Source: an uncultured Synechococcaceae cyanobacterium (GTDB lineage Bacteria; Cyanobacteriota; Cyanobacteriia; PCC-6307; Cyanobiaceae). Taken from it: a stretch of 33,185 nucleotides of DNA. Location: assembly GCA_902537275.1 (NCBI GenBank), contig CACBAW010000007.1, positions 1 to 33,185 of the forward strand, written 5' to 3'. The notes under the pieces are model-generated. The model had not been told where the DNA came from. It made no database searches and worked only from the letters and a program-made list of their open reading frames with translations. Below, piece after piece: positions 18,643-27,703 of the stretch. How positions within the stretch are numbered: the stretch's first letter is position 1; each line of letters begins with the position of its first letter. The position numbers were made by a program, and so were the translations under genes.

Positions 18643-19541
18643 AACTAGTATCGATTATTATGAATTGTTTTAACGGAGAGAAGTATCTTCGCGAAGCTCT
18701 GGATTCTATAATTAATCAAACTTACGAAAATTGGGAATTAATTTTTTGGGATAATATTTCCACTGACAATTCAATCAGCATATTGGAAACATATCACGAT
18801 AAGAGGATACGATATTTTTTAGCAGATAAGCATGGAACCCTAGGGGATGGTAGAAGTAAAGCAATAGAAAAAGTAAGAGGTGATTATATAGCATTTCTTG
18901 ATACTGATGATATTTGGTACGAAAAAAGATTAGAAGAATCTGTAAAAGCTTTTCAAACATCAAAAAATATAAGCTTGGTTTACAGCAATACAGAATTTTT
19001 TAGTGTAAATAGTAAAAAAAGACTTTATAAAAGTGCTCAACCTTCAGGAAGCATTACGAGCAAACTTTTAATTAATTACAATTTATCACTAGAGTCAGTA
19101 ACTATAAGCAAAAAATATCTAAATAAATTAGATATAATGTTTGACAATAAATTTAGTCATATTGCTGATTTTGATTTATTCGTGCGATTATCCACTCTTG
19201 GTCAATGTAAATATATAGATAAAGTTCTTTGTGGATGGAGAATGCATATGAATAATGATAGTTTTAAGAGGCCTTATCTATTTATTCTAGAGAGAAGAAA
19301 TTGGATTGAAAAATACCATGGTAGTAAACTTTTTGAAGGATATAAAAGTGAAATTGATGAATTGAATTTTCTATGTAAAACTGAGGATAAATTATCTAGT
19401 AAAAATATTTTTGATGTAAATAATATACTTGAAATAAGAAAGCACAAATTTATGGGTAAAAAGAATTTTATAAAGTATGTAATATCTTGTCTTCCTTTAT
19501 TTAAATCCTTTTATAAATTAAGATTTCTTATCAAAAACTAA
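18639..19541 (+). CDS. Family 2 glycosyltransferase
   Basis: 300 aa; LVSIIMNCFNGEKYLREALDSIINQTYENWELIFWDNISTDNSISI, GDYIAFLDTDDIWYEKRLEESVKAF. Confidence 0.9.
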   Translation: MKLVSIIMNCFNGEKYLREALDSIINQTYENWELIFWDNISTDNSISILETYHDKRIRYFLADKHGTLGDGRSKAIEKVRGDYIAFLDTDDIWYEKRLEESVKAFQTSKNISLVYSNTEFFSVNSKKRLYKSAQPSGSITSKLLINYNLSLESVTISKKYLNKLDIMFDNKFSHIADFDLFVRLSTLGQCKYIDKVLCGWRMHMNNDSFKRPYLFILERRNWIEKYHGSKLFEGYKSEIDELNFLCKTEDKLSSKNIFDVNNILEIRKHKFMGKKNFIKYVISCLPLFKSFYKLRFLIKN

Positions 19542-19544
19542 ATA

Positions 19545-20915
19545 ATGCAAATATATCCATTACTTTTCAATAATAATTTGAAAATTGGTAATATAAAAAG
19601 TCAAAATCAAAAATTTCTTAAGTTTTATAGATCCTCAGTGGCTATAAGTTTTATTATCAAATGCATAGAAAATGAATATAATCTCAAGAAAATAAATATT
19701 GCAGTTCCTTACTTGTACTGTCAATCAACATTAAACTATATTAAACAAAATAATAAGAATATCAATATTAATTTTTACGATATAAAAATAGGCAATGATT
19801 TAGACCTTAACGAATTAAATAATAAAATTAAATATGACATAATTATTGTTGTAAATTATTTTTGTGAATCTAAGATTATTAGAGGACAAAAAATTGACCC
19901 TTTAAAATTTATTATTGAAGATTGTACCCATTTAATAAATATAGATAAAAATATTAATAATGAAATTGATTTCAGAATTTTTAGTCCTTATAAATTTTAT
20001 CCCTTACCTTATATAGGTATATGTTCAATAAATAAAAATCATAGTTGGATTTGGAAGTATTATTATAAAAATAAAACTTATAAAATCTATTTTAAAAAAT
20101 TTTTCTTATACCTCATAGATGATATAAAATTTTTAATCAAAAATATTCTATTTTCCTTACACGTTTTTAAAAGAGCAAAAGAAATTAATTTCTTTAAAAA
20201 TAATGTAGAAGTTATACGTAATAAGATATTAATGCCTTCCCCATTAAGCTTGATATTAATTAATTTTTTTATAGATAGAAATAATAATATTTATGAAATT
20301 CATAATACAAATAAGAAAGTTATTAAAAATATTATTAGCTTAATTAATGATAATTGGTATATAGACAATAAAAAAAATTGCTATCTTTGTAAAATAAACG
20401 TGAATAATAATAGTAGTGAATTAATTTTTATAAATTCGCTTATAAAACTGGGAATTCCTTTCATGAAATGGCCGGATTTATACTATGAAGAGAATTCAAA
20501 AAAAAAATTTCCAGATACATATCATGAATACTTCAATAACATATATCTTCCTTTGAATATAAGTAATAATAAAGCTCTTATTGAAAGAGGTATAACTACT
20601 GCACTTTTTAAATATATAAAATTATTTTATTTTTGCGAAATCTCAAAAAACTTTTCAAGTAAGGGATTATTATTTTTTGAAATTAACCTTTCAAAAAAAC
20701 CTTTTCACAAGTTTAAAATAAAAATATCTTTTAAAAAAGATTCCTTCAAAAAAATTATTCAAATGCGGCATTTAGAATTTAAAGGAGATAAAGATATAAT
20801 TCAAAATGAAAGGAATCTAATGTTAATTAAATGTAAAATATTTCTTGAGAATTTTGTATTAAAAGATTTAAAAATTATTACTGGAATTAGTGTCTTAGAT
20901 AGATATTTGATTTAA
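19545..20915 (+). CDS. Divergent DegT/DnrJ/EryC1-like (PLP fold type I) protein
   Basis: 456 aa; segments matching the fold order: INIAVPYLYCQSTLNYI, YDIIIVVNYFCES, FIIEDCTHLI (PLP-Asp-like), DFRIFSPYKFYPLPYIG (candidate Schiff-base lysine). Confidence 0.45.
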   Translation: MQIYPLLFNNNLKIGNIKSQNQKFLKFYRSSVAISFIIKCIENEYNLKKINIAVPYLYCQSTLNYIKQNNKNININFYDIKIGNDLDLNELNNKIKYDIIIVVNYFCESKIIRGQKIDPLKFIIEDCTHLINIDKNINNEIDFRIFSPYKFYPLPYIGICSINKNHSWIWKYYYKNKTYKIYFKKFFLYLIDDIKFLIKNILFSLHVFKRAKEINFFKNNVEVIRNKILMPSPLSLILINFFIDRNNNIYEIHNTNKKVIKNIISLINDNWYIDNKKNCYLCKINVNNNSSELIFINSLIKLGIPFMKWPDLYYEENSKKKFPDTYHEYFNNIYLPLNISNNKALIERGITTALFKYIKLFYFCEISKNFSSKGLLFFEINLSKKPFHKFKIKISFKKDSFKKIIQMRHLEFKGDKDIIQNERNLMLIKCKIFLENFVLKDLKIITGISVLDRYLI

Positions 20916-20920
20916 ATACT

Positions 20921-21985
20921 ATGAATATAAAAACATATTATGATTTAAGTTCTCTTAATCTAAGAAATAAACTAAAAAAACTTCTAAATGAATTTCTTAA
21001 AACAAATAAATATGCCTTTACAAGTATATTCTCATATCTAGAGGTTTTAGAAGTTTTTATAAGAACAAATAAAATTCCAGAGGATAAAATATTTTTTATT
21101 ACAGTTGAAAATGATAATAAGGATATTATTTTATTTATTCCTTTATTAAAATTTAATTTTTTTAATATAACTATCTATACATTTATCGGAGGAAATAAGT
21201 TTGATTATAATACTTGTATTTACAATAATGAATTTAAAAATAGTTCTAATGTAATTATTAAGGATTTAAAAAATGTTTTTGCAACAAACTCTATAATTAT
21301 TTTTAACGCTATTTTAGATAAATTTATAATTCAGCAATTTAAAAATGTATTTAGACTTAATTTTATTTCTGTAAAAGATAAATATAGTTTTATTGAATTA
21401 GGAAATTTTGAGAAAAATGTATCAAAAAAACTCTATAAAGAAATCATTAGATCAGAAAAAAAACTAGCTGAAACCGCAAAACTATTTTTTAAGGAAAGTG
21501 TTAATGAGGAGAGATTAATTGATTTTATAATAGCTAAAAAGAATGAGCAATATAAAAATTCAGGAGTCGCAATACTTGATTCTAAAGGCGAGCAATTTTA
21601 TAGAGAATTAGCCAAACTAGACATAAGTCATATAAGTGCTATTTCACATAATGGAAGTATTGTGGCAGCACATCTTGGTCTTAGAACTTCAGCTTGCTAT
21701 ACCTATTTATTACCTGTATATGATACTAAATATAGAAAGTTCTCTCCTGGATGGATTTTATTATTTAAATTACTAGCTATTTCCAAAACGAGGGGATTAG
21801 ATAAGTTTGATCTAACAATTGGAGAGGAAGGTTATAAATCAAGGTTAAGACCTCAGCAAGGTGAAATATATTACTCTGCCTTTGCCTCAAATAAAATTTT
21901 ATTTTTATTGGTTAAATTCAATATATTTATCGTTAAGTTGAAAATTAAACTACATGATATAAAAACAAAATATATATTCAAATGA
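20921..21985 (+). CDS. GNAT/FemAB-like (CelD/BioF2-type) acyltransferase
   Basis: 354 aa; VAAHLGLRTSACYTYLLPVYDTKYRKFSPGWILLFKLLAISKTRGLDKFDLTIGEEGYKSRL typical of the GNAT_6/FemAB-like C-terminal domain. Confidence 0.72.
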   Translation: MNIKTYYDLSSLNLRNKLKKLLNEFLKTNKYAFTSIFSYLEVLEVFIRTNKIPEDKIFFITVENDNKDIILFIPLLKFNFFNITIYTFIGGNKFDYNTCIYNNEFKNSSNVIIKDLKNVFATNSIIIFNAILDKFIIQQFKNVFRLNFISVKDKYSFIELGNFEKNVSKKLYKEIIRSEKKLAETAKLFFKESVNEERLIDFIIAKKNEQYKNSGVAILDSKGEQFYRELAKLDISHISAISHNGSIVAAHLGLRTSACYTYLLPVYDTKYRKFSPGWILLFKLLAISKTRGLDKFDLTIGEEGYKSRLRPQQGEIYYSAFASNKILFLLVKFNIFIVKLKIKLHDIKTKYIFK

Positions 21986-22845
21986 TTTTCACTATCTGTT
22001 CTCACTCCTTATATGAAAGTCAACCCAAATTGCCTTTGGACGATATTTCAACACAAGACTTTAATAGACTTTCTAAGAGTTTTCATATTTCATTTGATGA
22101 TGGATACAGAAGTATTTATTCAATTGGGAGGAAATTATTTAATGATCTAAATAATAAAATTTATATCTTCATTAATACTGATTTTATAGAGAGACCTTCC
22201 ACAATATGGTGGTTCGAACTATATGACTATATTAAATTGAATGATACTATCACTTTTACAAAAAAATCAAAGGAATACAATTACACAATTAATACTAAAA
22301 AGGAGAAATCAAAAGTTTATAAATACTTGTCTTATATATTTAAATATCAATTAAAACATCATCAGGAAGATCTTCTTACTGATATAAAAGGGACAAAAAA
22401 GAGAAATAATTATCAAGAATTATTCATGACATGGAATATGGTAAAAGAATTATCAGAACTTAAAAATGTCATAATTGGTTCTCATACGTGCTTACATCAA
22501 AATCTTAAACTATTAACAAAAGATTTAGTAAAACATGAGTTAGAACTCTCTAGAGAAATACTTGAGATTAAACTTAATCGTTCTATTTATGATGTGGCGA
22601 TTCCATTTGGAGACGAAAATAGTTTCTCTAAAAGAGATTTAGAAATAACAAGTGATATAGGATATAGATATATTTTTACTACAGTTCCAAATTTGTTTTC
22701 TGTACATAATAAATTTGAAAATCTTATTATTGTTAATAGGATCTGTACAAGAATTGGATATAATAATAAATATTTAATATTTATAAGATTTTTTATTAAA
22801 TCTATTATATATGTCTTCTCAAGATTTAATAATCACTACTTATAA
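21982..22845 (+). CDS. Polysaccharide deacetylase (NodB domain)
   Basis: 287 aa; FHISFDDGYRSIY (motif 1), VIIGSHTCLHQNLKLLT (motif 2), YDVAIPFGDENSF (motif 3-like). Confidence 0.85.
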   Translation: MIFTICSHSLYESQPKLPLDDISTQDFNRLSKSFHISFDDGYRSIYSIGRKLFNDLNNKIYIFINTDFIERPSTIWWFELYDYIKLNDTITFTKKSKEYNYTINTKKEKSKVYKYLSYIFKYQLKHHQEDLLTDIKGTKKRNNYQELFMTWNMVKELSELKNVIIGSHTCLHQNLKLLTKDLVKHELELSREILEIKLNRSIYDVAIPFGDENSFSKRDLEITSDIGYRYIFTTVPNLFSVHNKFENLIIVNRICTRIGYNNKYLIFIRFFIKSIIYVFSRFNNHYL

Positions 22846-23566
22846 TTCACTTGATTATTGTAATTTATTATGTGAGCAAATTATATATTTAAGTAAATTA
22901 TATAATCGTATAATAATAGTTGATGATAATTCTAATGATAATACTTTTAACTTTTTATGTTGTGAATTAAACGAAATAAATAATATTAAATTAGTGAAAA
23001 ATAATTTTAATTTTGGTCCAAGTCTATCTAGAAATTTAGCGATTAATTATTCAAATGCGGAATATATATCTTTCTTAGATGCTGATGATGTTTTCTGTAA
23101 TAAAAAATTTTTTGAGATAAGTAAGTTTTGTAATGATTATTCTCCTGAAATTATTTTTCATGACTATAAGATTATAAAAAAAAGAGTACACACTTCAGAA
23201 TGTAAAAAAAAGGGATTTGAAATTCATAAATATTATTTATATTTATTTAAGTCTCTATATGTTACCCCGGCATTTACAATTAAAAGAAAAATATTTTTAG
23301 AAGAAAATGGGTATGATAATTCTATAAGATATGCTGAAGACTTAGATTTATATATAAGATTAAGAAAGAAATATAATTTTTATTTTCTTAAATGTGATTT
23401 GGTAGGGATATATAGATCTCAAAATTCTTTATCTTCAAATAGGAGGTTAATGAGAAAAAGTATTATAAAAATACTTTATAAACAGCTATCTTTTAAAAAA
23501 GTAAGCTCGTTAGTTTTTTTTATTGCAATTATTGTAAACTTATGCAAATATGCTTTAGATAAATAG
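22811..23566 (+). CDS. Family 2 glycosyltransferase
   Basis: 251 aa; DLIITTYNSLDYCNLLCEQIIYLSKLYNRIIIVDDNSNDNT, AEYISFLDADDVFCNKKFFE, YAEDLDLYIRL. Confidence 0.88.
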   Translation: MSSQDLIITTYNSLDYCNLLCEQIIYLSKLYNRIIIVDDNSNDNTFNFLCCELNEINNIKLVKNNFNFGPSLSRNLAINYSNAEYISFLDADDVFCNKKFFEISKFCNDYSPEIIFHDYKIIKKRVHTSECKKKGFEIHKYYLYLFKSLYVTPAFTIKRKIFLEENGYDNSIRYAEDLDLYIRLRKKYNFYFLKCDLVGIYRSQNSLSSNRRLMRKSIIKILYKQLSFKKVSSLVFFIAIIVNLCKYALDK

Positions 23567-23595
23567 CTATTTAATATTTTCTAGTTTATTTTTTT

Positions 23596-24786
23596 ATGAA
23601 TGTTCTTATATTTACTAAATCCACAAATGTAGTGGGAGGTGTAGAAAAAGTAGTTGACATTCATTGTGAATGGCTTAGAAAATTAGACATAAAAGTGAAT
23701 ATTGTTTCATTAAAAAAAACTTCATATGAAATTTTTAAAAAAATTAATTATGAAAATATATCAAAAAATAAAATCTATTATTGCGACTCAATTTTTAGTA
23801 AAAATTTAGGGTTTTCATTGATAAATGAATTACTAAATCAATTTAAGTTTGTCTCAAAAGTTATAGTTCATCAACCTTTTTTAAATGGACTATTAGGAAT
23901 AATAATTTCAACATTAATAAATAAGCTCAGAAAAAAGAGAATACCTGAATTATTTTTTTATCATCATGCGATTCCATCCAAAAATATTCTTGCAAAAATA
24001 GTTTATATTTTTTTAAGTAAAATTCTTTTCAAAATTAATAAAAAAACAATTTTAATTGCATCTAGCAATTCTATTGAAAATATTAATTTTTCAAAAATTA
24101 TTAATACAAATCTGAAGATAATTCCAATTCCAATTCCAAAGTTAAATAATGTTCTCTTAAGATCTAATAAATTTAATGAAACTGGCATAAAATATATTCC
24201 AAAAAAATCTAAAGATATTTTTGACTTTGTGTATATAGGACGTATAGCGAAATATAAAGGACTTATAAATCTCGTTAAGTCAGTCCCTTTTTTAAAAGGA
24301 AATATACGTTTAATTATTGCAGGGGCTGGACCTATGTCTAAAAAGATAAATAGTATAATAAATAAATATCCAACAGAAACCAGGGAAAAAGTTATTTTTA
24401 TAAATAAATATTTAGAAGAAAATGAGAAATATGAAATTTTAAAATTCTCTGATGCGTTTGTTTTCCCATCAATAACGAAAAGTGAAGCTTATGGGATTAT
24501 GCAACTGGAAGCTTTATTTATGGGATTACCAATAATTAATACTTTTTTAGGAACAGGAGTAAACATCGTTGCCAAAGAAAGTGATTATGTTATAACTTTC
24601 AAGGAAATAAACTCTTATAAAGCTCTAGCTAGATCAATAAATGAGATGGAATGTAGATTATCATCTAACAAATTTAACCTTAATCCGAAATATATAAGAG
24701 ATGAGACAATTAAATATTTTTCAGAAGAAATAATTAGAAATCAATTTTTAGATATTTTGGGATTAGATTCTTGCTATAAAAAATAA
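23596..24786 (+). CDS. GT-B glycosyltransferase (GT4/GT1 family)
   Basis: 396 aa; VVGGVEKVVDIHCEWLRK, DFVYIGRIAKYKGLINLVKSVPFLKGNIRLIIAGAGP, FVFPSITKSEAYGIMQLEALFMGLPIINT. Confidence 0.9.
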   Translation: MNVLIFTKSTNVVGGVEKVVDIHCEWLRKLDIKVNIVSLKKTSYEIFKKINYENISKNKIYYCDSIFSKNLGFSLINELLNQFKFVSKVIVHQPFLNGLLGIIISTLINKLRKKRIPELFFYHHAIPSKNILAKIVYIFLSKILFKINKKTILIASSNSIENINFSKIINTNLKIIPIPIPKLNNVLLRSNKFNETGIKYIPKKSKDIFDFVYIGRIAKYKGLINLVKSVPFLKGNIRLIIAGAGPMSKKINSIINKYPTETREKVIFINKYLEENEKYEILKFSDAFVFPSITKSEAYGIMQLEALFMGLPIINTFLGTGVNIVAKESDYVITFKEINSYKALARSINEMECRLSSNKFNLNPKYIRDETIKYFSEEIIRNQFLDILGLDSCYKK

Positions 24787-24830
24787 GGATTATTAATTAT
24801 TAATATTAAGAATTTTACATTTACTATTCA

Positions 24831-24853
24831 TAGTTTATTTTTGAAATAAACTA
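24831..24853. other. Perfect 10-bp inverted repeat, 3-nt loop
   Basis: TAGTTTATTT-TTG-AAATAAACTA lying in the 93-bp gap between 24786 and 24880; could be an attenuator/terminator-like or binding site; no following U-tract. Confidence 0.5.
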
Positions 24854-24879
24854 ATTAATAAATAATTAACTTCATTATT

Positions 24880-25812
24880 TTGGATATAAATATTGTAATA
24901 ATCTCTATATTTTCTCTAATATTAAACATATTACTTACTAAAAATTTAATGCCTTTTTTCAGGGCTAATCTTATTGACGAGCCTAATATTAGGAGTTCTC
25001 ATAAGAAAGCCAAGCCCAAAGGCGGTGGATTATCATTTATATTATCAAGCTATTTTGGGTTTATATTTTTAAATAATTATATACCTCTTTTGTTCACCCC
25101 TCTCGCCATTGTTGGCTTTTTGGACGATAAAAATAATCTTAGGAAATCTATAAGATTCATCTTTCAATTAAGTACGGCATTACTTATAGGAATTATCTTT
25201 ATTGGGAGACTTAAAGTTGATAGCTACCTATATTCTTTAATTTTTATAATCGCGTGGCAAATTTTTGCTACTAGTTTTGTAAACTTTACAAATTTTATGG
25301 ATGGTATTGATGGTCTTATCACATTATTAATGATTATATTTTTAATTTCAGACTCTTTAATAAATAATCGTTTAAATTCTCTACCTTTACTAGTAAGTTT
25401 AATAAGTTTTTTGTTTTGGAATTGGGATCCTTCAAAATTATTTATGGGAGATATTGGAAGTACTTTTTTAGGTATATATATCCCTTTTCTAATAATTTCA
25501 AGTTCCTCTTTAATTAACTCTATTGCTCTTTTTATTATTTCTTCCCCTTTATGGTTGGATGCATCGACTTGTGTAATAAGAAGATTTGCAAATGGCGAAA
25601 ATATTTTTGCACCTCATAAAAAACATCTATATCAAAGATTAAACCAAGCAGGATGGTCCCATAGTAAGGTCAGTTTAACGTATGGTGTTACATCTATTAT
25701 GTTGGCAATTCTTTATATTATTGGAGGTTTTTGGCAATTACTTATTGGATTTTTAGTAACATTATCTTTTGGAATTTTTTTAGAGAATACTCACTCTCGC
25801 ACTTTTGAATAA
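24880..25812 (+). CDS. Undecaprenyl-phosphate sugar-1-phosphate transferase (WecA/WbpL/MraY-like)
   Basis: 310 aa, TTG start; polytopic; DEPNIRSSHKKAKPKGGGLSFI, VGFLDDKNNLRKSIRFIFQL, NFTNFMDGIDGL, KLFMGDIGSTFLG, APHKKHLYQRLNQAGWSHSKVS. Confidence 0.92.
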   Translation: MDINIVIISIFSLILNILLTKNLMPFFRANLIDEPNIRSSHKKAKPKGGGLSFILSSYFGFIFLNNYIPLLFTPLAIVGFLDDKNNLRKSIRFIFQLSTALLIGIIFIGRLKVDSYLYSLIFIIAWQIFATSFVNFTNFMDGIDGLITLLMIIFLISDSLINNRLNSLPLLVSLISFLFWNWDPSKLFMGDIGSTFLGIYIPFLIISSSSLINSIALFIISSPLWLDASTCVIRRFANGENIFAPHKKHLYQRLNQAGWSHSKVSLTYGVTSIMLAILYIIGGFWQLLIGFLVTLSFGIFLENTHSRTFE

Positions 25813-25824
25813 ATTAATTTTTTA

Positions 25825-27702
25825 ATGGAATTATTAGCAAAATTACTAACAATTAAAAATATTTATAGAAAGTCTATTTTGATTTTTATAGACATGTTTC
25901 TTATTTATTTATCTATTAAATTAACCTATGCTATTTCCGATATAAATACTATCAGTACTGAATCAGTTAATAATGAACTAATTAATATTTCAATCTTAAT
26001 AACTTCTTTGATATCTATATTATTTTATATTTTTACAGGACAATATAAAGGAATTACGAGATATATTGGCAGTAGATCAGTTTATACAAATTCTTTAAGA
26101 AATATAATCATAACTATATTTATAAATTTATATTTTCTTATTTTTTTTGATATTAGAGTTAAGATTTTAGATTTTATAACTTTATGGTTTTTAATCTCAT
26201 CATTATGCTCTTCATATCGCTTTGTATTACGGGATGTTATTTTTTTAGTAAAAAAGAAGGTCTCTAAGTTTTCCAAATCAATTGTTATTTACGGTGCGGG
26301 GACAAAAGGTGCTCAATTATTATCATCATTAAAACTTTCTGAACAATATAAGGTTGTTTTATTTATTGATGATAATGTTAATTTACAAGGGAGACATTTA
26401 AACGGAATAAAAATTGTTTCACCAAATTGTATAAATAAATATAATGGTAAAATTTTTGGAATTTTTCTTGCTATTCCAAAACTAAAAAGAAAACAGTTAA
26501 TATCGACTATAAATAATTTTCAAAATTTAGGTATTAAGACATTTGAAATACCTGAAGCAGAATATTTATCAGATGAGCTATTGAATATAAAAAAATTAAA
26601 ACCTATTGATATTGAAGATCTTTTATATAGAAATAGTGTTCCTCCAGATGAAAAATTATTGAAAAAATGTATAAGAAATAAGATAATCTGCGTTACTGGA
26701 GCAGGTGGTTCAATTGGCTCTGAATTGTGTAGACAGATCATAAAATATAAGCCATTAAGATTGGTTTTGTTTGAGATGAGCGAGCATAATCTTTATCAGA
26801 TAGATAAAGAATTATCTAATCAAAGTCAACATGAAATTATTCCAATATTGGGGGATTGTAGCAATATTATATTTGTCAAAGGTATTTTAGAAAAATATTC
26901 AGTAAATATAGTTATTCATGCTGCTGCTTATAAACATGTACCATTAGTAGAATTAAATCCATTCACGGGAATTGCAAATAATATATTTAGCACAAAAGTG
27001 TTATGTCAAATAGCGTATGAATTAAATTTAGAGAAACTAATTTTAATTTCTAGTGATAAGGCGGTTCGACCAACTAATATAATGGGTGCTTCAAAAAGAG
27101 TCTCAGAAATAATAGTCCAAGCATATGCAGAAGAAATTAAATTACGAGAGAATAAAAATACTAAATTCTCTATGGTTCGTTTTGGAAATGTATTAGATTC
27201 ATCGGGCTCCGTAGTACCGCTTTTTAAAAATCAAATAAAGCAAGGAGGTCCACTAACACTTACTGATAATAATATTGAAAGATACTTTATGACTATTAAA
27301 GAGGCAGCGCAATTAGTTTTGCAAGCTGCAGAGCTCTCAGAAGGAGGGGAATTATTTTTACTAGATATGGGTGTTCCTATAAAAATAAGAGAACTCGCAG
27401 AGCAAATGATTAAACTAAGTGGCTTATCGGTTAAAAATAATAATAATCCTGATGGAGATATCGAAATAAAAATTACCGGTTTAAGACCTGGAGAAAAATT
27501 ATATGAAGAATTATTGATTGATGCAAAATCTGAAAAAACTTCAAACCCCCTTATTTTTAAGGCTAAAGAAAAGATGATACCTTTAGGTCAGGTTCTTGAG
27601 AAAATAAATTTAATTGAGGAATATTTACAAGACTCGAATATAAAAAAATTGTTTAAGGTCTTAAAATATTTAGTCCCAGAATGGTATCAAAGTAATAATT
27701 AG
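25825..27702 (+). CDS. Membrane-anchored UDP-GlcNAc 4,6-dehydratase (WbpM/CapD/FlaA1 family, long form)
   Basis: 625 aa; N-terminal TM helices; IVIYGAGTKGAQLLSSL, CVTGAGGSIGSELCRQI, HAAAYKHVPLVELNPFTGIANNIFSTKVL, LISSDKAVRPTNIMGASKRVSE, RFGNVLDSSGSVVPLFKNQIKQGGPLTLT. Confidence 0.93.
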   Translation: MELLAKLLTIKNIYRKSILIFIDMFLIYLSIKLTYAISDINTISTESVNNELINISILITSLISILFYIFTGQYKGITRYIGSRSVYTNSLRNIIITIFINLYFLIFFDIRVKILDFITLWFLISSLCSSYRFVLRDVIFLVKKKVSKFSKSIVIYGAGTKGAQLLSSLKLSEQYKVVLFIDDNVNLQGRHLNGIKIVSPNCINKYNGKIFGIFLAIPKLKRKQLISTINNFQNLGIKTFEIPEAEYLSDELLNIKKLKPIDIEDLLYRNSVPPDEKLLKKCIRNKIICVTGAGGSIGSELCRQIIKYKPLRLVLFEMSEHNLYQIDKELSNQSQHEIIPILGDCSNIIFVKGILEKYSVNIVIHAAAYKHVPLVELNPFTGIANNIFSTKVLCQIAYELNLEKLILISSDKAVRPTNIMGASKRVSEIIVQAYAEEIKLRENKNTKFSMVRFGNVLDSSGSVVPLFKNQIKQGGPLTLTDNNIERYFMTIKEAAQLVLQAAELSEGGELFLLDMGVPIKIRELAEQMIKLSGLSVKNNNNPDGDIEIKITGLRPGEKLYEELLIDAKSEKTSNPLIFKAKEKMIPLGQVLEKINLIEEYLQDSNIKKLFKVLKYLVPEWYQSNN

Positions 27703-27703
27703 A

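Noticed and set aside
24119-24139. Short tandem repeat ATTCCAATTCCAATTCCA
   Set aside because: Encodes IPIPIPK within a conserved GT4 gene; only three copies of 6 nt, likely ordinary coding sequence.
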